Part shown: piece by piece, positions 12,650 through 22,824 of the stretch
Numbering within the stretch: position 1 is the stretch's first letter
How the letters are laid out: each line of letters begins with the position of its first letter
Position numbers and translations under genes: made by a program
DNA from: Gnetum montanum
Taxonomy: Eukaryota; Streptophyta; Gnetopsida; Gnetales; Gnetaceae
NCBI GenBank assembly: GCA_015680685.1
Contig: MNCI01007684.1
Coordinates: 242,697 to 306,696, forward strand
Direction: 5' to 3'
Length of the DNA stretch: 64,000 nucleotides
Notes under the pieces: generated by a model
What the model was told of the DNA's origin: nothing
Database searches by the model: none
What the model saw: the letters and a program-made list of their open reading frames with translations, nothing else

Positions 12650-14165
12650 CTGTGATGGCCTCGCATTTGTTTTGGGGGGTATCGAATTCATGCTTGCCAC
12701 CAAGCATTGCAAGATCTCCTCTTCCATAATATCAGCCCAATTCCTATCTCCTAGGTTAGCACTTGCTACAACTTTCTCCTTTTCTATGGATGTCCATCTC
12801 AGTGGTCCCAGAGAAAAGGCGGCAGTAGTAGTCTCACCCATGGGAAAGGTTATTTCCCTTTCGGGAGATTCACTTACTATAAAAACTTGTTGTAAGCCCC
12901 AGAAGTTGCAATAATGTCAAGGAATACGTCATAAGTATGTAACTTGATAGACGCATCCCAATATTGGTTACGGTAGGTGGCACATTCTAGCTTATACATG
13001 TGTTTGTGGTTTTTCTATGCCTGCCTCCACTCGTAAACTTTGGCACTGTAGTCTTTCTAGTCTTGGTTCTTCTAGGCTAATAGGTCCATTTGCATGTACT
13101 ACTCTATTATTTCATGAGTGTCTTCATTGTTTCATCGCATGACCATCTAATACCTTGCATAGTCAATGATGGTCGTGCATCAATTGCCATCATTGGTGTC
13201 TCGGGCCAACAGGAATTCATTCCTGGAATGGAGATCTCCCACCTTGGAGGTCAAGTTGGCCTTCTCCTTCTCAAGCCTCTGTACCCATTTCCAGAGGTCT
13301 TTGTTCATATGCCTACATTCCCACAAGGAGTGTGCTAATTACAATGCACATTGGCTGGCTTCGTCATATACGCGACAAGGTACTTTGGTTACCTCCAATG
13401 AAAATTCAAGCATGACATCGACCTCATACAAAGGAAGTATTCATAGTGGCATAGTGAAGCAATAACATTTTAAAGATTCTAGTGTAGCACTTTAACTTAT
13501 CCACTTCTGAGTCGACCTGCTTTAAACGAGAAATCATGTCGTCGACCACCCCCTCCATGAGAGTAAATTTATCAGGGGTCTCAGTCCATGGTTGCAGGTG
13601 GATCGAGGACAGGCCAAAGGTGTTAATGGTGGTATCAACTACATGGTAAAACATGTTAGCTAAAGTGGAGAGAACCATATTAGGGCTGATGAATAGCGTA
13701 AATGATAGTGTAAAGCTCCTAACCGTCAAACCCTCAGGGGTGACAACGGGGGGGTCGCCCATCGACACACTATCAAATATGCAGTCAAACTCACTAGCAT
13801 CCAAATGGAGCCCCTCTCCTTCTAGTTGATCCAATAACGTAGCAGCATTCTCAATGCTCATGTGCCCCTCTGGTACTAAGATACTCTCCATAAAAGGGTC
13901 ATCAGCAAGAGCCTCTTCCTCGTCAGCGGGGGCTTCATCTTCATCGACGAGGACCTCCTCTTCATTGGCAAGGGCCTCTTCCTCACCCCCAAGGCCCTTT
14001 CTTCTATAGCAAGGGCCCCTTCTTCATTAGTTGGGGCGCTCTCCTCTATAGTTGTAGCCTCCTCATTTTCACTAGTGGTTCCTATTGTAGGGGCCACCAC
14101 CTCTTCTTCTCCTTCTTCCTCTTCTTCCTCGGCTAATAAAGTATAGTCACCGTAAGCGAATTGCA

Positions 14166-14255
14166 CTAACTCGAAGCACATGCTACACTATGAAATGCTA
14201 CCTAGCATAACATAGCATAGAGAACATTAGCAAATAAACAAAAAAAAACACTTAC
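14166..14255 (-). other. Predicted intron of the antisense gene
   Basis: Minus-strand donor CAATTG|GTAAGTG at 14255 and acceptor GAGTTAG|TGCAATT ending at 14166. Joining gives an in-frame codon GTG and continues the reading frame into the acidic region. The 90-bp length matches the other two predicted introns (88 and 99 bp). Confidence 0.65.
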
Positions 14256-15106
14256 CAATTGGAAGCTTCGCTTTGTGAAGTTTGAGTGGCAGCTTCTTCC
14301 CCCTCTCTTCGTTAGTATGGGGGGTCTCGTCGGTAGGGCGGGACCTCCTACGTTGCAACTTGGTCATCATCGTCTCTACAATGAGGCATTCCCCCCTTAT
14401 CACATTGCCAATGGTAATGGAAGGTGCCTCCCCCATGTTAAAATCTGACTACGATCTTGTAGTACCCAAACCCCATGCTCACTAACTACCAAGAATTCCA
14501 CAAAACATTGTAGGTAGGCTATGAAGAATGCATGATGCACGTTGAAATGTGATTCAAGCTTCTTGCGAAGCTTGACCATTTCAACCATGCCTCTGCAAAA
14601 ATGCTTGGCCCAATTGTAATGGATCTCCTTTTCCATGATATCCCTCATTATCTGAGCCTGCTCAATCCCAATGATTTTTCCTTAGGATAGCAACTTGAAG
14701 AAGGCATGGACACGGAAGATAGGGTAAACTGTTTTGGCCACCCATAGCCTGAATTTCTCAATATAGATCCCCTTTTGGTCCTTTTCCATCCCTGGCCACT
14801 CCTCAATTTCTCCCTAATTGTATGCATCTTTGTTGGATTTTTCTCCCACGAGGAGACTATCAGAGGAGACACCGAAAAGATTAGCAAACAATTGATCGTT
14901 AACATCAAACACCACATGCATACTGTGAACATGTGTGTGGAAGCAACCTGCCTTTTTGGAGAAGGAGTCAGCTAGGGAAAGCATATTAGCAGGCAATATG
15001 TTTGGGTTAATAGCTAGAAATAAGTCCATAAGCTCAGCCTCTTGAAGGTTATGGACAAGCGAGCCCCATTGCAGAGCCAACATTGGGTCTCTTCCACCTC
15101 CCCGTA

Positions 15107-15205
15107 CTTAAAAAAGAGGTTGGTTTCATTGTGCCCAGAGGTGATCACAGTCACCTCTTGGGATTTCTTTGCTACTAAAATGGTTCACAAAAAAAAGAGG
15201 GTTAC
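15107..15205 (-). other. Predicted first intron of the antisense gene
   Basis: Minus-strand donor CTTTTG|GTAACC at 15205 and acceptor AACCTCTTTTTTAAG|TACG ending at 15107, with a good pyrimidine tract. A one-base shift just downstream is still needed to join the best reading frame, so this boundary is less certain than the others. Confidence 0.5.
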
Positions 15206-17156
15206 CAAAAGGTAAACATCATTTAAACATGTAACAGTGAATTCATACTTTAGCGTACCAAGATTAAACAACGTGGGAAATGATGGGAGATCCACCAACA
15301 CATCTTCGACGGTGAGTGGCCTGAGGGATACCCAGTCCCTATCCAACCAACCAGCTTCTTTACACATTCCATAAAATTTGGAATACCAGGTAGGATAAGT
15401 TCTGGACTCACCCCCAAATTTTCCTATTATTCCGAGATGCACATTCCTAGTGGAAGAAAACTCCCACAGGGCCATCTGTGCCAATGCCAAGGCATCTATG
15501 TCACCATGGAGACTACTCTTGTCAATAAAAAACTTGGCAACACATAAAAAATGCACATATACACTGTTAATACCTATGCCTGGCATAGCATGGATTACAC
15601 AATGAAATACCTTCATAGAAATCATCCACTGGCATAGTAAATGGTTCTAGGTGGGTTCTGAAAGTAGATGTCCATGTGACAGGCAATAAACAACATGTTG
15701 TATAAGTGATAGAACTTATACTTAGGAATTTCCCAGATCCAACTTAAGCATCTCAGGCATTTTGGATGTTGGTTAGAACCTTCTTCCTACTTTCCCCTGA
15801 TTGACCCATCAGTCAAAAATTTTAGAATTAACCGGTTTGTCGTGGGAAATAGGGTTTCTATGATTGCAGCTATTTTCTCCACCGATAAGTATGACCAAAT
15901 GATCACACTAAAATAGCTGAGGAGGAACTATAGGAAGTCCCTTGCGCCCTCCTAGAACCAAACCACTTACCACTCCACAAGTGTGTGGGTAGAAGGAACA
16001 TTAGCCACTGGTTCCCTAAGGCAGCACAAGACTCCCACAATCTCCAGGATAATCAAGATGGGCTTTAACATAACCCTACATAATGAAGCATCAGATGTTA
16101 ACACTATGTATAAGCGAAGTTTACACGTAGCGTAGCATAACCCTCTGATTACGTATAGCGTAACATGGCATTTTCATTGCATGTAGTGTAGCATGATTTC
16201 ATAGTCGCAAAAAATTAAAAAAAAAACAAACATAAACAAACAATAACAAAACAAGCCTCATAATGTAGCATGGTCATCAAACTTCACACAATGCAATAAT
16301 ACTTAGATGAAACGTAATGTAGAAAATGAATAGGAATAGGAAAATGTTCAACAATACAACGATGTGATCGACACATTACTATGACAAGCATGGCAACATG
16401 GCAAACTTAACACAAAAAAAAAACAAATTCAGCAATGTTGCGCTATTGTAGATTCAATAGCGTAACAACACAACAAACCTAAAGACCTTACGACATACTG
16501 GCATACCATGATAAAAACATTACAAAGTGCAGACGAGTAAGAGTTCACTGTGTTACATCCATCCCAACCATAATTCAGCTGTACAAAATAATTTGCGCTA
16601 TAGTACATTAAACTCATGTCTCATTTGTCAAATCTAGCATATGGCCAAACCCTCCTGAGGGTGGCATGCTATGCTAACCATGTGCTAAGCTTTCTAGACT
16701 TGCCCAAACCCCCATGATAAGGTAGTTGAAACAATGGTGGCCTAGCTGATACCACATGCAACTATAGTGTAACGTCCATATAGCTGCTATGGCCAACCAA
16801 CAATAGTGGCAGTGTAGCGGCCAAAACGGTGAACAAAATGAGTGGAAAAAGACATGGATTTCAACAATAATGATTGCATAAGTCTGAACAAAAAAGGCAA
16901 TGTAATAAGTTACCAAGCAGACGAAGTCTCTTCCCACACTTCAACACACGCCTAGATCAAGCACCCTAAATTTTCCTTGACATCGTCCACCTTAGTGAGC
17001 CCTTGGTGCTTACGTTCACCTTTAGGTTTCATCGCTTCATGCTATGGATTGCTATGCTACACTATTTTTCTTTCTCTCAGCATGACTGTGCTATGCTCTA
17101 GATGTGGGCTTTGTGCTCTAACAACAAAAACAAGAAGTTTACCAAAGGTAAACCCT

Positions 17157-17164
17157 TATTTATA
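17157..17164 (-). promoter_or_regulatory. Candidate TATA box for the antisense gene
   Basis: TATAAATA on the minus strand, followed downstream by the palindrome GTTTACCAAAGGTAAAC (17138-17154). It lies about 1.1 kb upstream of the antisense ATG. Promoter activity is an inference from the motif. Confidence 0.4.
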
Positions 17165-17370
17165 GTTGATTCGATGAAAATAATTTGCCATTTTTTCACC
17201 CCGAGTAATGTGGGATGCCCCATATAGCATAATACCTTTATGTCATAAACTTGCGATAGCGTAGAATTCTTGCTTGCAAATAGGTTGGCCCAATCAAAAA
17301 TTTTGCTTCACCTTAAATTAGCAACCTACCTATACAAAGCCTGCATGTCATGCTCCACAAAGACCTTAAA

Positions 17371-17480
17371 CTAGTGACACTCTTCAAAACCTGTTAATGG
17401 TCCACAAAGACCTTAAACTAATAGAGTTAATATCTCTTGCATGTTCAAACCCGCTCACAATCTTCCAAGACCTTAAACTG
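17371..17480 (+). repeat. Degenerate array of AAGACCTTAAACTAGT repeats
   Basis: Three spaced units containing CCACAAAGACCTTAAACTA or a close variant, immediately before pol. Related to the post-integrase minisatellite. Confidence 0.6.
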
Positions 17481-17667
17481 GTAACTTGTGAACTTGGCCA
17501 AATATTTGATGATCATTGCATATTTCATTATTTCTTTGCAAATATTTATTATTATGTGCTATAGCTACAAATAGGTATCACTTGACTGGGCTTCTCTTAT
17601 CATGGCAGGTTGAACAAGATGGCCATGCAGCGTGATCTACACTAACTTTTAACCTTGACAGGTCCTC

Positions 17668-18845
17668 ATGGCAAGCTTGCAAGATATCCGAACTGTAGCG
17701 TCCCTAGAAATGTCCCTAAATTGGCTTGAACATTTGGTCTAAGCCTTAGACTTAGAGGCCAGGGATCTGATTGAGGACTCTCTCATCGAAGCATCGGTAA
17801 TGACAACTAGGAGGGAAATAAAGACACTAAAACTAGGTTCCCTCTTAGATCAACAAATGCAAAAAGATGTATCTAGAGTCCTTCAAGACAACATCAAAGT
17901 ATTTGCATGGTCCTACAATGACATGCTGGGCTTAGAACCATGGCTAATACAACATAACATTGTATTGGACCCATGTGTCAAACCAGTTAAAAAAAAGCTT
18001 GAAAAGTTAAACCAAAAATCGCACTAGCCATACGTGATGAAATCACTAAGCTATACCAAGCAGGCTTCATTCACACGGTCGATTACTCGAAGTGGATATC
18101 AAAAATCGTTGTGGTCTCTAAGAAAATGGGAGGAATATGAATTTTTATAGACTTCTAGGATCTAAAAAAAGCAATGATTAAAGATGACTTCCCACTACCA
18201 ATATCGATCAACTTATCAACACTACGGCTCGACATGCTTTACTATCCCTCATGGATGGGTTCTCGGGTTACAATCAAATTCGCATAAATCAAGGGCATTA
18301 GTTGATGACTACTTTCATGACCCCTTGGGGTACCTTTTCTTATACTATGATTCCTTTTGGTCTAAAGAATGCTAGAGTAACCTATCAAAAAGCCATGACC
18401 TATATATTTAGTGACTACCTCCGAGAGAGACTAATCGGTTACGTGGATGACATAGCTATCAAGTCTAAGATAGCTATTGATCATCCCAGTGATCTAGATG
18501 TAGTCCTAAAGTGTTTTCATAGGCATGACTTGCATCTTAATCCAAAGAAATGTTGTTTTGACATAAAAACCAGATGTATGCTAGGGTTTGTAGTATCATA
18601 GGCTGGAATACGAGTGGACCCTAACAAAGTTAAGGCCATCATTAACCTAGCACCCCCTACTAACCTTAAAGAATTGCATGGGTTGCAAGGTAGAATACAG
18701 TTCATCAAAAGGTTTATAGCAAGGTTTATTAACAAGTTACACCCCATGCAACACTTACTAAAGAAGGGGTTTAACTTTGAGTGCACAACACAATGTCAAT
18801 AAGCCTTCGATGACTTAAAGAAAGAGCTTCTACACCTCCCAACTA
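17668..18845 (+). pseudogene. pol: Tat reverse transcriptase
   Basis: ATG 17668 follows an acceptor-like CCTTGACAG at 17653-17661 and opens a frame with VFAWSYNDMLGLEP, the usual Ty3/gypsy pol start. The RT core follows in shifted frames: AGFIHTVDYSKWISK, then a DFPLP segment, TPWGTFSYTMIPFGLKNA, and the catalytic YVDD box at 18440-18451, then the thumb/connection LKELHGLQGRIQFIKRFIA. Two or three frameshifts and several stops make it inactive. It copies RNA to DNA in the particle. Confidence 0.85.
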
Positions 18846-19110
18846 TTTACCCACCACAAATGGATAAGCCTTTCTACATCTATCTTGATACCTCAAACAC
18901 ATCCATTGCAGCACTATTATGCCAAAAAAGAGAAGATGGCTTTGAAATCCCAGTCTATTACTTGAGCCATTCATTAATATCATACAAAGCCAAATACAAT
19001 GAAGTGAAAAGGAATTGTCTCTCCCTAGTATTCATGCTAAAAAAGTGGACACTACCTATTCCATAGCCAAGTAAACATTATATGAAAAGCAAGGTACTTT
19101 AGGCTATCAT
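18846..19110 (+). pseudogene. pol: Tat RNase H (Ty3 type)
   Basis: Continues the RT frame with PFYIYLDTSNTSIAALLCQ (first catalytic Asp in YLD) and VYYLSHSLISYKAKYNEVKR, the usual RNase H pattern of gypsy elements. The domain normally degrades the RNA strand of the hybrid. It ends in stops shortly after 19066. Confidence 0.8.
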
Positions 19111-19289
19111 GAAGTTATATGAAAGTAGCAGGATAGCCCGATGGAAAGCAATAACGACGGAATTCGATTTACACTATGTAGCCTAATCATCAACAAAAGG
19201 ACAAGCGATAGCTACACAACTTGCAACCTCACCCGTTGATGATCAAGAAACCATAGAATCGGAATTCCCTGATGAACATGTTAGCAGTA

Positions 19290-19860
19290 TCAACCTTGTG
19301 CCATTGCATTTCGACGATGCATCAACCATGCGAGGTGGTAGTGTTGTCATCTTCATTACATTTCCCTCGAGGTACATGTAGCCTTTTACTTACCGCTTCA
19401 CGTTCCTTTGTATAAACAATGTAGCTAAGTACAAAGGAGTCCTTAGGGGCCTCTTAGTAGCCCAGTAATTAAATATATGACATTTGGTAGTCTAAGGTGA
19501 CTCTCAACTTGTTGTCAACCAAATCACTAAAGTCTACACCTATAAAGCTTCACACTTACAAGCTTATTGTGATTTGGCCAAAAAATTATTGAAACAGTTA
19601 ATCACGACAGACATCCAACATGTGCCATGTAGCGAGAACACCATAGTCGATGCCTTAGCCATGGTAGCGTTAAATGTTCCACCACACCTATTTGCAACTA
19701 TCACCCAAGCAGTACACGTGGCCTCTGTAAGCAGTACACATGGCCTGTGTTACACGATAACAAAATGCATAGACCCTATCACCCAAGCAGTACACGTGGC
19801 CTCTATAAGTGCTACCAACGCCCAAGAGTGGTACGCTAACATGAAAGCCTACCTGTAGCA
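19290..19860 (+). pseudogene. pol: Second, archaeal-type RNase H of Tat lineage
   Basis: LHFDDASTMRGGSVVIFI, CINNVAKYKGVLRGLLVA, GDSQLVVNQITK and HVPCSENTIVDALAMVAL follow in the order of an archaeal-type RNase H (Asp, Glu-position now Lys, Asp, Asp). This additional domain is diagnostic of Tat/Ogre elements. The active Glu of the VAEYE motif reads AKY. A 78-bp in-frame duplication at 19698-19853 gives a repeated TQAVHVASxS segment. Confidence 0.8.
19698..19808 (+). repeat. 78-bp in-frame tandem duplication
   Basis: CTATCACCCAAGCAGTACAC occurs at 19698 and again at 19776, so the period is 78 bp or 26 codons. The second unit diverges after about 33 bases. It lies between the second RNase H and integrase. 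Confidence 0.75.
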
Positions 19861-19949
19861 TGGTGAACCCCCACACGGCTTGACATCTGCCCAAAGAGAT
19901 GCAATCTGAAAGTGAGCACAACGGTATGTCCTTGTAGAAGATAATACCT

Positions 19950-21071
19950 TAGGTAACTTCTCCTTTGATGGAATACTATTAACTTGCGTTAGTGGGGAGG
20001 AGGCACAAAAAAATGTTAGTGAAGTCCATGAAGGGCTATGTGGAGGACACATAGCTCCTAGGGCTACAACAACTAAAATTAGACACCTAGGATATTACTA
20101 GCCTTGCATGGAATGAGATTGCTTCGGTAAAGTCAAGGTGTGTGATACATGCCAACATCACGCAAATCTTATACATGTGTCACCTATTGAGTTGCATCCT
20201 ACATAGATCACGTGGCCATTCCAACTATGGGGGACTAGATATCATAGGACCCATAACACGTAAGTCTTCCATAGAACATAGCTTCATCATTACTACCACT
20301 GAGTACTTTACGAAGTGGGCAGAGGCTATCCCCCTTAGGAAAACTACATCCCAATAGGTTTGCCACTTCATTTTAGATAACACTGTAACAAGGTTCAGTC
20401 TTCCCATGACTATTGTAATGGAAAATGGACCACAGTTTAGTAGTGTAGAAACCAAAACCTTTTGTAGCAACCTTGGCATTAAGTAATATTTTTCATCGCC
20501 ATATTACCCGTAAGCTAATGGTCAGGCAGAAGCAACGAACAAGGTCATCATCAACTTGCTTAAAAGAATGCTTAATAACAGTAAGAGGTGATGGCACGAG
20601 AAAATCCTGTATGTGCTGTGGGCCTACCATACGATGTGTAGGACAGCTACAGGTAAGACTCCCTATAGCCTAGTTTACGAATCTAAAATAATGTTCCCTC
20701 TTGAATTGCAAGTACCGTCATTGTGGATGATCCTTTCGAGCATCATGAACAAAGCCTAGAATAATGAGTCAAGGATCATCAACCTTGACTCCTTAGAGGA
20801 AGAGCATGCACAAACATTGGGTCACATCAAATGGTATCAAGAAAAGCAACGGCAAAAGCATCATGTAAACCTACATCAATAGCTGATCAAAAAGGGCGAC
20901 CTAGTTCTCAAAGCTTTCCGTGAACATGTAGACAAGTTTTTGGAAAACTGGGAAGGTTCATTCATACTCACAAAAGCCTATAAGAATGGAGCCTTCAAAC
21001 TGGTAGGCATGAATGGTAGAGAGTTTGCAAATCCTATGAACCAGTTGTACTTGAAGCCGTACTACATCTAA
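19950..21071 (+). pseudogene. pol: Tat integrase
   Basis: The zinc-binding part reads HEGLCGGH then CDTCQHH (HHCC type). The catalytic core has LDIIGPI (first Asp), MENGPQFSS at the second position where families have D-N-G, so the Asp is replaced by Glu, and NGQAEATNKVI with the Glu kept. The C-terminal GKGDLVLKAFR-like segment reads KKGDLVLKAFREH, and the frame ends at TAA 21069-21071 after NQLYLKPYYI. Several TAG stops. It would insert the cDNA into the host genome. Confidence 0.85.
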
Positions 21072-21094
21072 TGTAGAAGCAAGGTAAGAATCGA

Positions 21095-21422
21095 TAGTCC
21101 GCTATGACTATAAACTGGCACAAATAGTCTGCTATGACTATAAACTAGCATAGACAGTCTGCTATGACTATAAACTAGCACATATAGTCCACCATGACTA
21201 TAAACATGGCATATAATGTCTGCTATGATGTTAAACTGGCATAGACGGTCCGCTACAACCTTAAACTAGCCCATCCACCATCCGCTACGATGGTCAACTA
21301 GCACAGCAGTTTGCTAGGATCTTAAACTAGCACAATGGTCTACTAGGATCTTAAACTAGCACAATGGTCTACTAGGATCTTAAACCAATGCATCAGATGG
21401 TCTACCAAGACCTTAAACTAGG
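21095..21422 (+). repeat. Minisatellite, ~32-bp unit, about 10 copies
   Basis: Units of the form AGTCTGCTATGACTATAAAC followed by TAGCAC, changing gradually to GGTCTACTAGGATCTTAAAC units. It begins 24 bases after the integrase stop. Tandem repeats in this place are known from several Tat elements. Confidence 0.85.
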
Positions 21423-22811
21423 TTCGCAGCACAACGTTCCCAACTTGCATCCATGACCATTCAAATAATCGAGCGTAAACAATGCCCATTTAGGGTGGCG
21501 CGTTGCAATTCTAGAACATAGTTCACAATGACAAGAAAGCACCCTCTAGAATGAATGTGATGCCACTACCCCTGGCATCTTGCTGATCCTTTGGAGATTT
21601 CATCTAACATCTTGCTAATCTTTCAGAGCTACCGCTATCACATCCCATCACCCTGGTAGAAGCTTCCATTGTTAGCACCTGCTGCTAGAGCCCTAGCACT
21701 ATTGTGGCCCAGCCATAAAGTTGCTACCCTCCAGCCCCCTCCATCATCTAAGCTCAAAAGACATTCAACTATTAGGCCTCTTACCTTATAGTTGAACTGC
21801 ATGATGTTTGCCTTACGTAGGGACTCCTAAGCACTTGCATCGTCGTAATTCCTAGCCCCCTCAATGCTAGCCCCTTTAGCCTGCCACTACCAAAGCAACT
21901 GCTGGCCTTCCTGCTTTAGACCTCACATGCCTCAGCAATAGCACATGTTACTTCAGCGATGTCTAAAGCAAGTAAGACCATTGCCTAACTGTATTTCATG
22001 GTTACATTTCTTTGGTCTACTTTCTGTTGCGCTTGCAGGATATGAGCTAAGATGGCATCGCTTAGAGATGCATTTCACTAGGAGGATAGGACACCACATC
22101 ATTCCAAGGTGACCACTCTAACTAGCTTAGCTACTTGGGAGTGCACATCCTACCCTTCCTCTTAACCTTTGTCATATCATTTCTCACACCCACAGTTTCC
22201 GTTTTCACATCTCTTTTAAAAGCTTTCTTAACACGTGTAAAGCCCTCCCATATGCTCAACCGCAAAATCCATGATGCACGTAATGCAACTTGCCGCATGG
22301 GAAGCATCTGTAGGTAGGTTAAAACCCCACATGGATGTAACATAACTCATCCCAGGGAGGAAACACCTGTCCTGCAATAACAAGGTTGTTTGCAAATGAA
22401 CATCGCTAAACAACAAAAGAAAAAAGCAAATCGTAATAGAGCTCAAAAAAAATAAAAAGACCTAAAAAAAGGATAATGTGCCCAAGGAAAATGGCTCACT
22501 AGCTATTTCATAGTGACCCTCTCCAAGCATTTAGATGAGAGGTCAGAAGCCAACAAAAGAAAGATTTTTACGCAAGCTAATTCCCTCACAAGAACTCCGA
22601 CGAGGAACCATGCTACATTTCATCTTTCCTTGCCTGAACCTATCCCCTCAAGTCCACCCTTTCTCCTTTCCCCTGCACAACTATCTTGTTACTCCCAAGC
22701 ATAGCAAAGCAACATCTGAGCATCCACCAGAGAGCAATGTTGGTGACTTATCGTTCATGGTCTTTCGTATTCTTTGTCGACATCTATTGAGTGGATCCTC
22801 CAGACGTCGAC
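21423..22811 (+). other. Tat 3' untranslated region
   Basis: No supported coding frame. Ends at the polypurine tract. C-rich in places. Confidence 0.5.
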
Positions 22812-22820
22812 AAAGAGGGG
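22812..22820 (+). promoter_or_regulatory. Polypurine tract of Tat element
   Basis: AAAGAGGGG four bases upstream of the 3' LTR. This is the expected primer site for plus-strand DNA synthesis. Confidence 0.65.
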
Positions 22821-22824
22821 CTAG

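Larger units (their letters stand above)
12499..16071 (-). pseudogene. Antisense spliced gene inside Tat element, function unknown
   Basis: Between gag-pro and pol, the minus strand encodes a protein of about 1,100 codons. ATG at 16069-16071; stop TAG at 12499-12501. Three introns fit GT-AG rules and restore or nearly restore frame: 15107-15205 (GTAACC...TTTAAG), 14166-14255 (GTAAGTG...TTAG) and 12562-12649 (GTCAGT...TACAG). The N-terminal 450 residues are globular (phrases SVEKIAAIIETLFPTTNR, PTWYSKFYGMCKEAGWLD, EKEIHYNWAKHFCRGMVE). An acidic Glu/Ala-rich linker follows (13900-14140), then a domain with MSIENAATLLDQLEGEG, then a coiled coil near 13200-13330 (WVQRLEKEKANLTSKVGDL). The last exon ends DDGAGEGS. 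It is now broken by stops and by shifts near 15640, 15090, 14440 and 14005. It faintly recalls antisense extra ORFs reported in some Tat elements. No domain was identified. Confidence 0.7.
16072..17667. other. Region between antisense gene and pol
   Basis: No coding frame supported. It holds several GCTACGCTA/TAGCGTAGC-type motifs at 16125-16200 and about 17035-17065, a perfect 8-bp inverted repeat at 16441-16462, a minus-strand TATA box at 17157-17164, an inverted repeat GTTTACCAAAGGTAAAC at 17138-17154, and repeats with AAGACCTTAAACTAGT at 17371-17480. It may be a divergent or antisense promoter region. Confidence 0.5.

Noticed and set aside
13090-13465. Plus-strand ORFs of 82 and 99 codons
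   Set aside because: Shadows of the coiled-coil part of the antisense gene.
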